Positions 51,541-64,000 of a stretch of 64,000 nt of DNA are shown here, one piece after another. The position numbers and the translations under genes were made by a program. Origin of the DNA: Xylocopa sonorina (lineage: Eukaryota; Arthropoda; Insecta; Hymenoptera; Apidae); NCBI RefSeq assembly GCF_050948175.1, contig NW_027490248.1:248001-312000 (forward strand), given 5' to 3'. The notes under the pieces are model-generated. The model saw nothing but the letters and a program-made list of their open reading frames with translations. It was not told where the DNA came from and ran no database searches. Numbering within the stretch: position 1 is the stretch's first letter; every line of letters starts with the position of its first letter.

Positions 51541-54540
51541 TGTTATGTATTCCTCGTCTACACTTCAAATGAATGTGAATGCGATACTTCCTCGCTAGGA
51601 AATAGCGTTTGCAGATGTCTACGTATCATAGCAATAGAGTTCTAATGCTTCTAAAAACGCGATATCGCATCTCATTTCTATGTTTCATGGTAAGATGTAA
51701 TATGATTTGCGAAGTGTTACGTATTCCTCCTCTACATTTCAAATGAATGTAATTGCTACACTTCCTTGCTAGGAAATAGCGTCTGCAGATGTCTAGGTAT
51801 CGTAGCAATAGAGTTATAATGCCTCTTAAAACGCGATATCGCGTCTCATTTCTATGTTTCATGGTAAGATATAACATGATTTGCGAAGTGTTATGTATTC
51901 CTCGTCTACACTTCAAATGAATGTGAATGCGATACTTCCTCGCTAGGAAATTGCGTTTGCAGATGTCTACGTATCGTAGCAATAGAGTTCTAATGCTTCT
52001 TAAAACGCGATATCGCATCTCATTTCTATGTTTCATGGTAAGATGTAATACGATTTGCGAAGTGTTATGTATTCCTCCTCTACATTTCAAATGAATGTAA
52101 ATGCGACACTTCCTTGCTAGGAAATAGCGTCTGCAGATGTCTGGGTATCGTAGCAATAGAGTTCTAATGCTTCTTAAAACGCGATATCGCGTCTCATTTC
52201 TATGTTTCATGGTAAGATGTAATATGATTTGCGAAGTGTTATGTATTCCTCCTCTACATTTCAAATGAATGTAAATGCGACACTTCCTTGCTAGGAAATA
52301 GCGTCTGCAGATGTCTAGGTATCGTTGCAATAGAGTTCTAATGCCTCTTAAAACGCGATATCGCGTCTCATTTCTATGTTTCATGGTAAGATATAATATG
52401 ATTTGCGAAGTGTCATGTATTCCTCGTCTACACTTCAAATGAATGTAAATGCAACACTTCCTTGCAAGGAAATAGCGTTTGCAGATGTTTACCTATCGTA
52501 GCAATAGAGTTCTAATGCTTCTTAGAACGCGATATCGCATCTCATTTCTATGTTTCATGGTAAGATATAATATGATTTGCGAAGTGTTATGTATTCCTCG
52601 TCTACACTTCAAATGAATATGAATGCGACACTTCCTCGCTAGGAAATAGCGTTTGCAGATGTCTACGTATTCTAGCAATAGATTTCTAATGCTTCTTAAA
52701 ACGCGATATCGCATCTCATTTCTATGTTTCATGGTAAGATATAATATGATTTGCGAAGTGTTATGAATTTCTCGTCTACACTTCAAACGAATGTAAATGC
52801 GACACTTCCTTGCAAGGAAATAGCGTTTGCAGATGTCTACGTATCGAAGCAATAGAGTCCAAATGCTTCTTAAAACGAGATATTGCATCTCATATCTGTG
52901 TTTCATGATAAGATATAATATTCATTGCAAAGTGTTATGCATTCCTCGTCTACGATTCAAATGAAAGTAAATGCGACACTTCCTTGCAAGGAAATAACGA
53001 TTGCAGATGTCTACGTATCGTAGCAATAGCTTTCTAATGCTTCTTAAAACGCGATATCGCTTCTCATTTCTATGTTTCATGGTAAGATATAATATGTTTT
53101 GCGAAGTGTTATGTATTCCTCGTCTACACTTCAAATGAATGTGAATGCGATACTTCCTCGCTAGGAAATAGCGTTTGCAGATGTCTACGTATCGTAGCAA
53201 TAGAGTTCTAATGCTTCTTAAAACGCGATATCGCATCTCATTTCTATGTTTCATGGTAAGATGTAATATGATTTGCGAAGTGTTTTGTATTCCTCCTCTA
53301 CATTTCAAATGAATGTAAATGCGACACTTCCTTGCTAGGAAATAGCGTCTGCAGATGTCTAGGTATCGTAGCAATAGAGTTCTAATGCTTCTTAAAACGC
53401 GATATCGCGTCTCATTTCTATGTTTCATGGTAAGATGTAATATGATGTGCGAAGTGTTATGTATTCCACCTCTACACTTCAAATGAATGTAAATGCGACA
53501 CTTCCCTGCCAGGAAATAGCGTTTGCAAATGTCTACCTATCGTAGCAATAGAGTTCTAATGCTTCTTAAAACGGGATATCGCATCTCATTTCTATGTTTC
53601 ATGGTAAGATATAATATGAGTTGCGAAGTGTTATGTATTCCTCGTCTACACTTCAAATGAATGTGAATGCGATACTTCCTCGCTAGGAAATAGCGTTTGC
53701 AGATGTCTACGTATCATAGCAATAGAGTTCTAATGCTTCTAAAAACGCGATATCGCATCTCATTTCTATGTTTCATGGTAAGATGTAATATGATTTGCGA
53801 AGTGTTACGTATTCCTCCTCTACATTTCAAATGAATGTAATTGCGACACTTCCTTGCTAGGAAATAGCGTCTGCAGATGTCTAGGTATCGTAGCAATAGA
53901 GTTCTAATGCTTCTTAAAACGCGATATCGCGTCTCATTTCTATGTTTCATGGTAAGATGTAATATGATGTGCGAAGTGTTATGTATTCCTCCTCTACACT
54001 TCAAATGAATGTAAATGCGACACTTCCCTGCCAGGAAATAGCGTTTGCAAATGTCTACCTATCGTAGCAATAGTGTTCTAATGCTTCTTAAAACGCGATA
54101 TCGCACCTCATTTCTATGTTTCATGGTAAGATATAATATGACTTGCGAAGTGTTATGTATTCCTCGTCTACACTTCAAATGAATGTAAATGCGACACTTC
54201 CTTGCAAGGCAATAGCGTTTGCAGATGTCTACGTATCGATGCAATAGCGTTCAAATGCTTCTTAAAACGAGATATTGCATCTCATATCTATGTTTCATGA
54301 TAAGATATAATATTCATTGCGAAGTGTTGTGCATTCCTCGTCTACGATTCAAATGAAAGTAAATGCGACACTTCCTTGTAAGGAAATAACGATTGCAGAT
54401 GTCTACGTATCGTAGCAATAGAGTTCATATGATTCTTAAAACGCGATATCGCGTTTCATTTCTATGTTTCATGGTAAGATATAACATGATTTGCGAAGTG
54501 TTATGTATTCCTTGTCTACACTTCAAATGAATGTGAATGC
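51541..54540 (+). repeat. Zone D: shuffled trimer-type monomers
   Basis: About 17 monomers made mostly of the three trimer types (gtctgcagatgtctaggtatcg, gtaagatgtaatatgatttg, cctcctctacatttc), with occasional zone C forms (gcattcctcgtctacgattc at about 52,940 and 54,340). The 51,626-51,790 and 53,720-53,890 stretches share cttctaaaaacgcg and gtgttacgtattcc, an offset of about 2,088 bp (12 monomers). No gene is visible. Confidence 0.78.
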
Positions 54541-57500
54541 GATACTTCCTCGCTAGGAAATAGCGTTTGCAGATGTCTACGTATCGTAGAAATAGCTTTC
54601 TAATGCTTCATAAAACGCGATATCGCATCTCATTTCTATGTTTCATGGTAAGATATAATGTGATTTGCCATGTGTTATGTATTCCTCTTCTACACTTCAA
54701 ATGAATGTAAATGCGACACTTCCTCGCTAGGAAATAGCGTTTGCAGATGTCTACGTATCGTAGCAATAGCTTTCTAATGCTTCTTAAAACGCGATATCGC
54801 ATCTCATTTCTATGTTTCATGGTAAGATGTAATATGATTTGCGAAGTGTTATGTATTCCTCCTCTACATTTCAAATGAATGTAAATGCGACACTTCCTTG
54901 CTAGGAAATAGCGTCTGCAGATGTCTAGGTATCGTAGCAATAGATTTCTAATGCTTCTTAAAACGCGATATCGCATCTCATTTCTATGTTTCATGGTAAG
55001 ATATAATATGATTTGCGAAGTGTTATGTATTTCTCGTCTACACTTCAAACGAATGTAAATGCGACACTTCCTTGCAAGGAAATAGCGTTTGCAGATGTCT
55101 ACGTATCGAAGCAATAGAGTTCAAATGCTTCTTAAAACGAGATATTGCATCTCATATCTGTGTTTCATGATAAGATATAATATTCATTGCAAAGTGTTAT
55201 GCATTCCTCGTCTACGATTCAAATGAATGTAAATGCGACACTTCCTTGCAAGAAATAACGATTGCAGATGTCTACGTATCGTAGCAATAGCTTTCTAATG
55301 CTTCTTAAAACGCGATATCCCTTCTCATTTCTATGTTTTATGGTAAGATATAATATGATTTGCGAAGTGTTATGTATTCCTCGTCTACACTTCAAATGAA
55401 TGTGAATGCGATACTTCCTCGCTAGGAAATAGCGTTTGCAGATGTCTACGTATCGTAGCACTAGCTTTCTAATGCTTCTTAAAACGCGATATCGCATCTC
55501 ATTTCTATGTTTCATGGTAAGATGTAATATGATTTGCGATGTGTCATGTATTCCTCGTCTACACTTCAAATAAATGTAAATGCGACACTTCCTTGCTAGT
55601 AAATAGCGTCTGCTGATATCTAGGTATCGTAGCGATAGTGTTCTAATGCTTCTTAGAACGCGATACCGCATCTCATTTCTATGTTTCATGATAAGATATA
55701 ACATGATTTGCGAAGTGTTATGTATTCCTCGTCTACACTTCAAATGAATGTGAATGCGATACTCCCTCGCTAGGAAATAGCGTTTGCAGATGTCTACGTA
55801 TCGTAGAAATAGCTTTCTAATGCTTCATAAAACGCGATATCGCATCTCATTTCTATGTTTCATGGTAAGATATAATGTGATTTGCCATGTGTTATGTATT
55901 CCTCCTCTACACTTCAAATGAATGTAAATGCGACACTTCCTCGCTAGGAAATAGCGTTTGCAGATGTCTACGTATCGTAGCAATAGCTTTCTAATGCTTC
56001 TTAAAACGCGATATCGCATCTCTTTTCTATGTTTCATGGTAAGATATAATATGATTTGCGAAGTGTTATGTATTCCTCGTCTACACTTCAAATGAATGTG
56101 AATGCGACACTTCCTCGCTAGGAAATAGCGTTTGCAGATGTCTACGTATCGTAGCAATAAATTTCTAATGCATCTTAAAACGCGATATAGCATCTCATTC
56201 CTCTGTTTCATGGTAAGATATAATATGAGTTGCGAAGTGTTATGTATTCCTCGTCTACACTTCAAATGAATGTGAATGCGATACTTCCTCGCTAGGAAAT
56301 AGCGTTTGCAGATGTCTACGTATCGTAGCAATAGAGTTCTAATGCTTCTTAAAACGCGATATCGCATCTCATTTCTATGTTTCATGGTAAGATGTAATAT
56401 GATTTGCGAAGTGTTATGTATTCCTCCTCTACATTTCAAATGAATGTAAATGCGACACTTCCTTGCTAGGAAATAGCGTCTGCAGATGTCTAGGTATCGT
56501 AGCAATAGAGTTCTAATGCTTCTTAAAATGCGATATCGCGTCTCATTTCTATGTTTCATGGTAAGATGTAATATGATGTGCGAAGTGTTATGTATTCCAC
56601 CTCTACACTTCAAATGAATGTAAATGCGACACTTCCCTGCCAGGAAATAGCGTTTGCAAATGTCCACCTATCGTAGCAATAGTGTTCTAATGCTTCTTAA
56701 AACGCGATATCGCACCTCATTTCTATGTTTCATGGTAAGATATAATATGATTTGCGAAGTGTTATGTATTCCTCGTCTACACTTCAAATGAATGTGAATG
56801 CGATACTTCCTCGCTAGGAAATAGCGTTTGCAGATGTCTACGTATCGTAGCACTAGCTTTCTAATGCTTCTTAAAACGCGATATCGCATCTCATTTCTAT
56901 GTTTCATGGTAAGACATAATATGATTTGCGATGTGTCATGTATTCCTCGTCTACACTTCAAATGAATGTAAATGCGACACTTCCTTGCTAGTAAATAGCG
57001 TCTGCTTATGTCTAGGTATCGTAGCGATAGTGTTCTAATGCTTCTTAGAACGCGATACCGCATCTCATTTCTATGTTTCATGATAAGATATAACATGATT
57101 TGCGAAGTGTTATGTATTCCTCGTCTACACTTCAAATGAATGTGAATGCGATACTTCCTCTCTAGGAAATAGCGTTTGCAGATGTCTACGTATCGTAGAA
57201 ATAGCTTTCTAATGCTTCATAAAACGCGATATCGCATCTCATTTCTATGTTTCATGGTAAGAAATAATGTGATTTGCCATGTGTTATGTATTCCTCCTCT
57301 ACACTTCAAATGAATGTAAATGCGACACTTCCTCGCTAGGAAATAGCGTTTGCAGATGTCTACGTATCGTAGCAATAGCTTTCTAATGCTTCTTAAAACG
57401 CGATATCGCATCTCATTTCTATGTTTCATGGTAAGATGTAATATGATTTGCGAAGTGTTATGTATTGCTCCTCTACATTTCAAATGAATGTAAATGCGAC

Positions 57501-58075
57501 ACTTCCTTGCTAGGAAATAGCGTCTGCAGATGTCTAGGTATCGTAGCAATAGATTTCTAATGCTTCTTAAAACGCGATATCGCATCTCATTTCTATGTTT
57601 CATGGTAAGATATAATATGATTTGCGAAGTGTTATGTATTCCTCGTCTACACTTCAAATGAATGTGAATGCGACACTTCCTCGCTAGGAAATAGCGTTTG
57701 CAGATGTCAACGTATTGTAGCAATAGATTTCTAATGCTTCTTAAAACGCGATATCGCATCTCATTTCTATGTTTCATGGTAAGATATAATATGATTTGCG
57801 AAGTGTTATGTATTCCTCGTCTACACTTCAAATGAATGTGAATGCGACACTTCCTCGCTAGGAAATTGCGTTTGCAGATGTCTACGTATCGTAGCAATAG
57901 AGTTCTAATGCTTCTTAAAACGCGATATCGCATCTCATTTCTATGTTTCATGGTAAGATGTAATATGATTTGCGAAGTGTCATGTATACCTCGTCTACAC
58001 TTCAAATGAATGTAAATGCGACACTTCCTCGCCAGGAAATAGCGTTTGCAGATGTCTACGTATCGAAGCAATAGA
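54541..58075 (+). repeat. Zone D blocks with 7- and 8-monomer offsets
   Basis: The rare words gtatcgtagaaatagc and gatttgccatgtgtt occur together at 54,581, 55,798 and 57,190, giving offsets of 1,217 and 1,392 bp (about 7 and exactly 8 monomers). The stretch 55,330-56,020 matches 56,722-57,412 over about four monomers, including cgtagcactagc and cttgctagtaaatag. No gene is visible. Confidence 0.82.
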
Positions 58076-61070
58076 GTTCAAATGCTTGTTAAAACGAGAT
58101 ATTGCATCTCATATCTATGTTTCAAGATAAGATATAATATTCATTGCGAAGTGTTATGCATTCCGCGTCTACGATTCAAATGAATGTAAATGCGACACTT
58201 CCTTGCAAGGAAATAGCGTTTGCAGATGTCTACGTATCGTAGCAATAGAGTTCATATGATTCTTAAAACGCGATATCGCATCTCATTTATACGTTTCATG
58301 GTAAGATATAATATGATTTGCGAAGTGTCATGTATACCTCGTCTACACTTCAAATGAATGTGAATGCGACACTTCCTCGCTAGGAAATAGCGTTTGGAGA
58401 TGTCTACGTATCGTAGCAATAGAGTTCATATGATTCTTAAAACGCGATATCGCATCCCATTTCTATGTTTCATGGTAAGATATAACATGATTTGCGAAGT
58501 GTTATGTATTCCTCGTCTACACTTCAAGTGAATGTAAATGCGACCCATCCTTGCAAGGAAATAGCGTTTGCAGATGTCTACGTATCGGAGCAATAGAGTT
58601 CATATGATTCTTAAAACGCGATATAGCATTTCATTTCTATGTTCCATGGTAAGATATAACATGATTTGCGAAGTGTTACGTATTCCTCGTCTACACTTCA
58701 ATTGAATGTGAATGCGATACTTCCTCGCTAGGAAATAGCGTTTGCAGATGTCTACGTATCGTAGCATTAGCTTTCTAATGCTTCTTAAAACGCGATATCG
58801 CATCTCATATCTATGTTTCATGGTAAGATATAATATAATTTGCGAAGTGTCATGTATTCCTCGTCTACACTTCAAATGAATGTAAATGCGACACTTCCTT
58901 ACAAGGAAATAGCGTTTACAGATGTTTACCTATCGTAGCAATAGAGTTCTAATGCTTCTTAAAACGCGATATCGCATCTCATTTCTATGTTTCATGGTAA
59001 GATGTAATATGATTTGCGAAGTGTTATGTATTCCTCCTCTACATTTCAAATGAATGTAAATGCGACACTTCCTTGCTAGGAAATAGCGTCTGCAGATGTC
59101 TAGGTATCGCAGCAATAGAGTTCTAATGCTTCTTAAAACGCGATATCGCGTCTCATTTCTATGTTTCATGGTAAGATGTAATATGATGTGCGAAGTGTTA
59201 TGTATTCCTCCTCTACACTTCAAATGAATGTAAATGCGACACTTCCCTGCCAGGAAATAGCGTTTGCAAATGTCTACCTATCGCAGCAATAGTGTTCTAA
59301 TGCTTCTTAAAACGCGATATCGCACCTCATTTCTATGTTTCATGGTAAGATGTAATATGATTTGCGAAGTGTTATGTATTCCTCGTCTATACTTCAAATG
59401 AATGTAAATGCGACACTTCCTTGCAAGGAAATAGCGTTTGCAGATGGGTACGTATCGAAGCAATAGAGTTCAAATGCTTCTTAAAACGAGATATTGCATC
59501 TCATATCTATGCTTCATGTTAAGATATAATAATCATTGCGAAGTGTTGTGCATTCCTCGTCTACGATTCAAATGAAAGTAAATGCGACACTTCCTTGCAA
59601 GGAAATAACGATTGCAGATGTCTACGTATCGTAGCAATAGAGTTCATATGATTCATAAAACGCGATATCGCATCTCATTTGTATGTTTCATGGTAAGATA
59701 TAACATGATTTGCGAAGTGTTATGTATTTCTCGTCTACACTTCAAATGAATGTGAATGCGACACTTCCTCGCTAGGAAATAGCGTTTGCAGATGTCTACG
59801 TATCGTAGCAATAGATTTCTAATGCTTCTTAAAACGCGATATCGCATCTCATTTCCATGTTTCATGGTAAGATATAATATGATTTGCGAAGTGTCATGTA
59901 TTCCTCGTCTACACTTCAAATGAATGTAAATGCAACACTTCCTTGCAAGGAAATAGCGTTTGCAGATGTTTATCTATCGTAGCAATAGAGTTCTAATGCT
60001 TCTTAAAACGCGATATCGCATCTCATATCTATGTTTCATGGTAAGATGTAATATGATTTGCGAAGTGTTATGTATTCCTCCTCTACATTTCAAATGAATG
60101 TAAATGCGACACTTCCCTGCCAGGAAATAGCGTTTGCAGATGTCTATGTATCGTAGCAATAGAATTCTTATGATTCCTAAAACGCTATATCGCATCTCAT
60201 TTCTATGTTTCATGGTAAGATATAATATGATTTGCGAAGTGTTATGTATTCCTCGTCTACACTTCAAGTGAATGTAAATGCGACACTTCCTTGCTAGGAA
60301 ATAGCGTCTGCAGATATCTAGGTATCGTAGCGATAGAGTTCGAATGCTTCTTAAAAAGCGATATCGCACCTCATTTCCATGTTTCATGGTAAGATATAAT
60401 ATGATTTGCGAAGTGTCATGTATTCCTCGTCTACACTTCAAATGAATGTAAATGCAGCACTTCCTTGCAAGGAAATAGCGTTTGCAGATGTTTAACTATC
60501 GTAGCAATAGAGTTCTAATGCTTCTTAAAACGCGATATCGCATCTCATTTCTATGTTTCATGGTAAGATATAATATGATTTGCGAAGTGTTATGTATTCC
60601 TCGTCTGCACTTCAAATGAATGTAAGTGCGACACTTCCTTGCAAGGAAATAGCGTTTGCAGATGTCTACGTATCGTAGCAATAGAGATCTTATGATTCTT
60701 AAAACGCGATATCGCATCTCATCTCTATGTTTCATGGTAAGATATAATATGATTTGCGAAGTGTTATGTATTCCTCCTCTACACGTCAAGTGAATGTGAA
60801 TGCGATACTTCCTCGCTAGGTAATAGCGTTTGCAGATGTCTACGTATCGTAGCAATAGCTTTCTAATGCTTCTTAAAACGCGATATCGCATCTCATTTCT
60901 ATGTTTCATGGTAAGATATAAAATGATTTGCGAAGTGTTATGTACTCCTCCTCTACACCTCAAATGAATGTAAATGCCACACCTCCTTGCAAGGAAATAG
61001 CGTTTGCAGTTGTCTACCTATCGTAGCAATGGTGTTCTAATGCTTCTTAAAACGAGATATCGCATCTCAT
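58076..61070 (+). repeat. Zone D mixed monomers, first half of an 18-monomer offset pair
   Basis: gtagcattag at 58,761, agttcatatgattcataaaa at 59,641 and gaagtgttgtgc at 59,540 recur at 61,892, 62,772 and 62,671, a constant 3,131 bp (18 x 174 minus 1). Between these anchors one monomer has been gained and one lost, because the trimer portion is offset by 3,305 bp. No gene is visible. Confidence 0.8.
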
Positions 61071-61760
61071 TTCAATGTTTCATGGTAAGATATAAAATGA
61101 TTTGCGAAGTGCTATGTATTCCTCGTCTACACTTCAAATGAATGTGAATGCGACACTTCCTCGCTAGGAAATAGCGTTTGCAGATGTCTACGTATCGTAG
61201 CAATAGATTTCTAATGCTTCTTAAAACGCGATATCGCATCTCATTTCTATGTTTCATGGTAAGATATAATATGATTTGCGAAGTGTCATGTATTCCTCGT
61301 CTACACTTCAAATGAATGTAAATGCAACACTTCCTTGCAAGGAAATAGCGTTTGCAGATGTTTACCTATAGTAGCAATAGAGTTCTAATGCTTCTTAAAA
61401 CGCGATATCGCATCTCATCTCTATGTTTCATGGTAAGATATAATATGATTTGCGAAGTGTTATGTATTCCTCCTCTACACTTCAAATGAATGTGAATGCG
61501 ATACTTCCTCGCTAGGTAATAGCGTTTGCTGATGTCTACGTATCGTAGCAGTAGCTTTCTAATGCTTCTTAAAACGCGATATCGCATCTCATTTCTATGT
61601 TTCATGGTAAGATATAATATGATTTGCGAAGTGTTTGTACTCCTCCTCTACACTTCAAATGAATGTAAATGCGACACCTCCTTGCAAGGAAATAGCGTTT
61701 GCAGTTGTCTACCTATCGTAGCAATAGTTTTCTAATGCTTCTTAAAACGAGATATCGCAT
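60640..61760 (+). repeat. 4-monomer offset duplication (696 bp)
   Basis: The rare word gctaggtaatagcg occurs at about 60,817 and 61,513, 4 x 174 bp apart. It is followed both times by an acacctc(a/c)-type monomer with ccttgcaagg and gcagttgtctacctatcg, and then by cttaaaacgagatatcgc. Confidence 0.8.
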
Positions 61761-64000
61761 TTCATTTCTATGTTTCATGGTAAGATATAACATGATTTGC
61801 GAAGTGTTTTGTATTCCTCGTCTACACTTCAAATGAATGTGAATACGATACTTCCTCGCTAGGAAATAGCGTTTGCAGATGTCTACGTATCGTAGCATTA
61901 GCTTTCTAATGCTTCTTAAAACGCGATATCGCATCTCATATCTATGTTTCATGGTCAGATATAATATGATTTGCGAAGTGTCATGTATTCCTCGTCTACA
62001 CTTCAAATGAATGTAAATGCGACACTTCCTTACAAGGAAATAGCGTTTGCAGATGTTTACCTATCGTAGCAATAGAGTTCTAGTGCTTCTTAAAACGCGA
62101 TATCGCATCTCATTTCTATGTTTCATGGTAAGATGTAATATGATTTGCGAAGTGTTATGTATTCCTCCTCTACATTTCAAATGAATGTAAATGCGACACT
62201 TCCATGCTAGGAAATAGCGTCTGCAGATGTTTAGCTATCGTAGCAATAGAGTTCTAATGCTTCTTAAAACGCGATATCGCATCTCATATCAATGTTTCAA
62301 GGTAAGATGTAATATGATTTGCGAAGTGTTATGTATTCCTCCTCTACATTTCAAATGAATGTAAATGCAACACTTCCTTGCTAGGAAATAGCGTCTGCAG
62401 ATGTCTAGGTATCGTAGCAATAGAGTTCTAATGCTTCTTAAAACGCGATATCGCGTCTCATTTCTATGTTTCATGGTAAGATGTAATATGATGTGCGAAG
62501 TGTTATGTATTCCTCCTCTACACTTCAAATGAATGTAAATGCGACACTTCCCTGCCAGGAAATAGCGTTTGCAAATGTCTACCTATCGTAGCAATAGTGT
62601 TCTAATGCTTCTTAAAACGCGATATCGCACCTCATTTCTATGTTTCATGGTAAGATATAATATGATTTGCGAAGTGTTGTGCATTCCTCGTCTACGATTC
62701 AAATGAAAGTAAATGCGACACTTCCTTGCAAGGAAATAACGATTGCAGATGTCTACGTATCGTAGCAATAGAGTTCATATGATTCATAAAACGCGATATC
62801 GCATCTCATTTGTATATTTCATGGTAAGATATAACATGATTTGCGAAGTGTTATGTATTCCTCGTCTACACTTCAAATGAATGTGAATGGGACACTTCCT
62901 CGCTAGGAAATAGCGTTTGCAGATGTCTACGTATCGTAGCAATAGATTTCTAATGCTTCTTAAAACGCGATATCGCATCTCATTTCCATGTTTCATGGAT
63001 AGATATAATATGATTTGCGAAGTGTCATGTATTCCTCGTCTACACTTCAAATGAATGTAAATGCGAGACTTCCTCGCTAGGAAATAGCGTTTGCAGATGT
63101 CTATGTATCGTAGCAATAGCTTTCTAATGCTTCTTAAAACGCGATATCGCATCTCATTTCTATGTTTCATAGTAAGATATAATATTCATTGCGAAGTGTT
63201 ATGCATTCCTCGTCTACGATTCAAATGAAAGTAAATGCGACACTTCTTTGCAAGGAAATAGCGATTGCAGATGTCTACGTATCGTAGCAATAGAGTTCAT
63301 ATGATTCCTAAAACGAGATATTGCATCTCATATCTATGTTTCATGATAAGATATAATAATCATTGCGAAGTGTTGTGCATTCCTCGTCTAGGATTCAAAT
63401 GAAAGTAAATGCGACACTTCCTTGCAAGGAAATAGCGATTGCAGACGTCTACGTATCGTAGCTATAGAGTTCATATGATTCTTAAAACGCGATATCGCAT
63501 TTCATTTCTATGTTTCATGGTAAGATATAACATGATTTGCGAAGTGATATGTATTCCTCGTCTACACTTCAAATGAATGTGAATGCGATACTTCCTCGCT
63601 AGGAAATAGCGTTTGCAGATCTCTACGTATCGTAGCATTAGCTTTCTAATGCTTCTTAAAACGCGATATCGCATCTCATATCTATGTTTCATGGTAAGAT
63701 ATAGTATGATTTGCGAAGTGTTATGTATTCCTCGTCTACACTTCAACTGAATGTGAATGCGACACTTCCTCGCTAGGAAATAGCGTTTGCAGATGTCTAC
63801 GTATCGTAGTAATAGATTTCTAATGCGTCTTAAAACGCGATATCGCATCTCATTCCTCTGTTTCATGGTAAGATATAATATGATTTGCGAAGTGTCATGT
63901 ATTCCTTGTCTACACTTCAAATGAATGTAAATGCGACATTTCCTTACAAGGAAATAGCGTTTGCAGATGTTTACGTATCATAGCAATAGAGTTCTAATGC
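61071..64000 (+). repeat. Zone D end: second half of the 18-monomer offset pair, running off the window
   Basis: This contains the 3,131-bp-offset partners of 58,761-59,9xx. A further relative of the gtagcattag monomer lies at 63,632, which is 1,740 bp (10 monomers) after 61,892. The last monomer is cut by the window edge at ttctaatgc, with no sign of the array ending. Confidence 0.82.

Larger units (their letters stand above)
1..64000. repeat. Satellite array, ~174-bp monomer, about 367 copies, fills the window
   Basis: Seen: the same words return every 174 bp from the first base to the last, for example gcgatatcgc, taagatata, ttgcgaagtg, gcgacacttcc, aggaaatagcg, gatgtctac and gcttctta. 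A by-eye consensus starting at gcgatatcgc and ending at cttaaaac is 174 bp with 63 G+C (36%). Most length changes are 1-6 bp indels. I saw no interruption by other sequence, no target-site duplications, no LTR, no poly-A tail and no microsatellite block. Known: tandem repeats of this size and extent form centromeric and pericentromeric heterochromatin in many eukaryotes. Inferred: this window is such a region. The family is not one I recognise, so neither species nor centromere identity is claimed. Confidence 0.98.

Noticed and set aside
57217..58071. Minus-strand ORF of 284 codons, and the other long minus-strand ORFs in zone C
   Set aside because: They are periodic at 58 codons, appear only where the atgatttg variant removes a TGA, start and stop at arbitrary points in the repeat, and vary without regard to codon position. 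They are effects of the 174-bp period, not genes.
1..64000. CRISPR array
   Set aside because: There are no short repeats separated by unique spacers. The whole 174-bp period is repeated, and the words between conserved motifs are conserved too.
1..64000. Promoters or TATA boxes in the recurrent gatataatat stretch
   Set aside because: The AT-rich word is part of every monomer and has no associated start site or gene. Calling about 367 promoters would have no support.
1..64000. Naming the species from the satellite (for example a match to Arabidopsis CEN180 or human alpha satellite)
   Set aside because: Length is similar but the sequence does not resemble either family as I know them. A database search of one monomer would decide it; I could not run one.

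Overview
The whole 64 kb window is satellite DNA. I found no unique sequence, no convincing gene, no RNA gene and no recognisable transposon. A monomer of about 174 bp (36% G+C in a consensus I built by eye) repeats about 367 times head to tail. Single-family arrays of this length, with a nucleosome-sized monomer and multi-monomer (higher-order) repeats, are typical of centromeric or pericentromeric heterochromatin in eukaryotes such as animals and plants. I do not recognise the family and cannot name the organism. No kinetochore-specific motif proves a centromere.

Layout. Bases 1-499 hold nearly three monomers in reverse orientation. At about 492-510 the array flips through an imperfect palindrome, and everything to the right runs in the other direction (called + here). 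Bases 511 to about 9,300 (zone A) are divergent monomers with weak, overlapping duplications at offsets of 7, 10, 11 and 12 monomers. From about 9,300 to 21,750 (zone B) lies a second subfamily, with a 3,126-bp 18-monomer tandem duplication (10,061-16,312) and a 1,044-bp 6-monomer repeat (17,590-19,945). A sharp subfamily switch at about 21,750 starts zone C. There monomers are more uniform and higher-order repeats are long and nearly identical: 3.3-kb blocks offset by 5,563 bp (25,325 and 30,888), a 1,043-bp 6-monomer tandem pair (28,152-30,237), and a 3,135-bp 18-monomer unit present 2.9 times (36,109-45,109). From about 49,700 to the end (zone D), a 522-bp trimer and shuffled pieces of it dominate.

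The order of old divergent edge, intermediate layer, then young homogenised core resembles the layered growth described for human alpha satellite. That is an inference from relative divergence, not a measured age. Each monomer carries several short dyad symmetries and about nine CpG sites. Because 174 is 58 codons, one minus-strand frame runs through successive zone C monomers and gives long ORFs. I consider these a by-product of the period, not genes.
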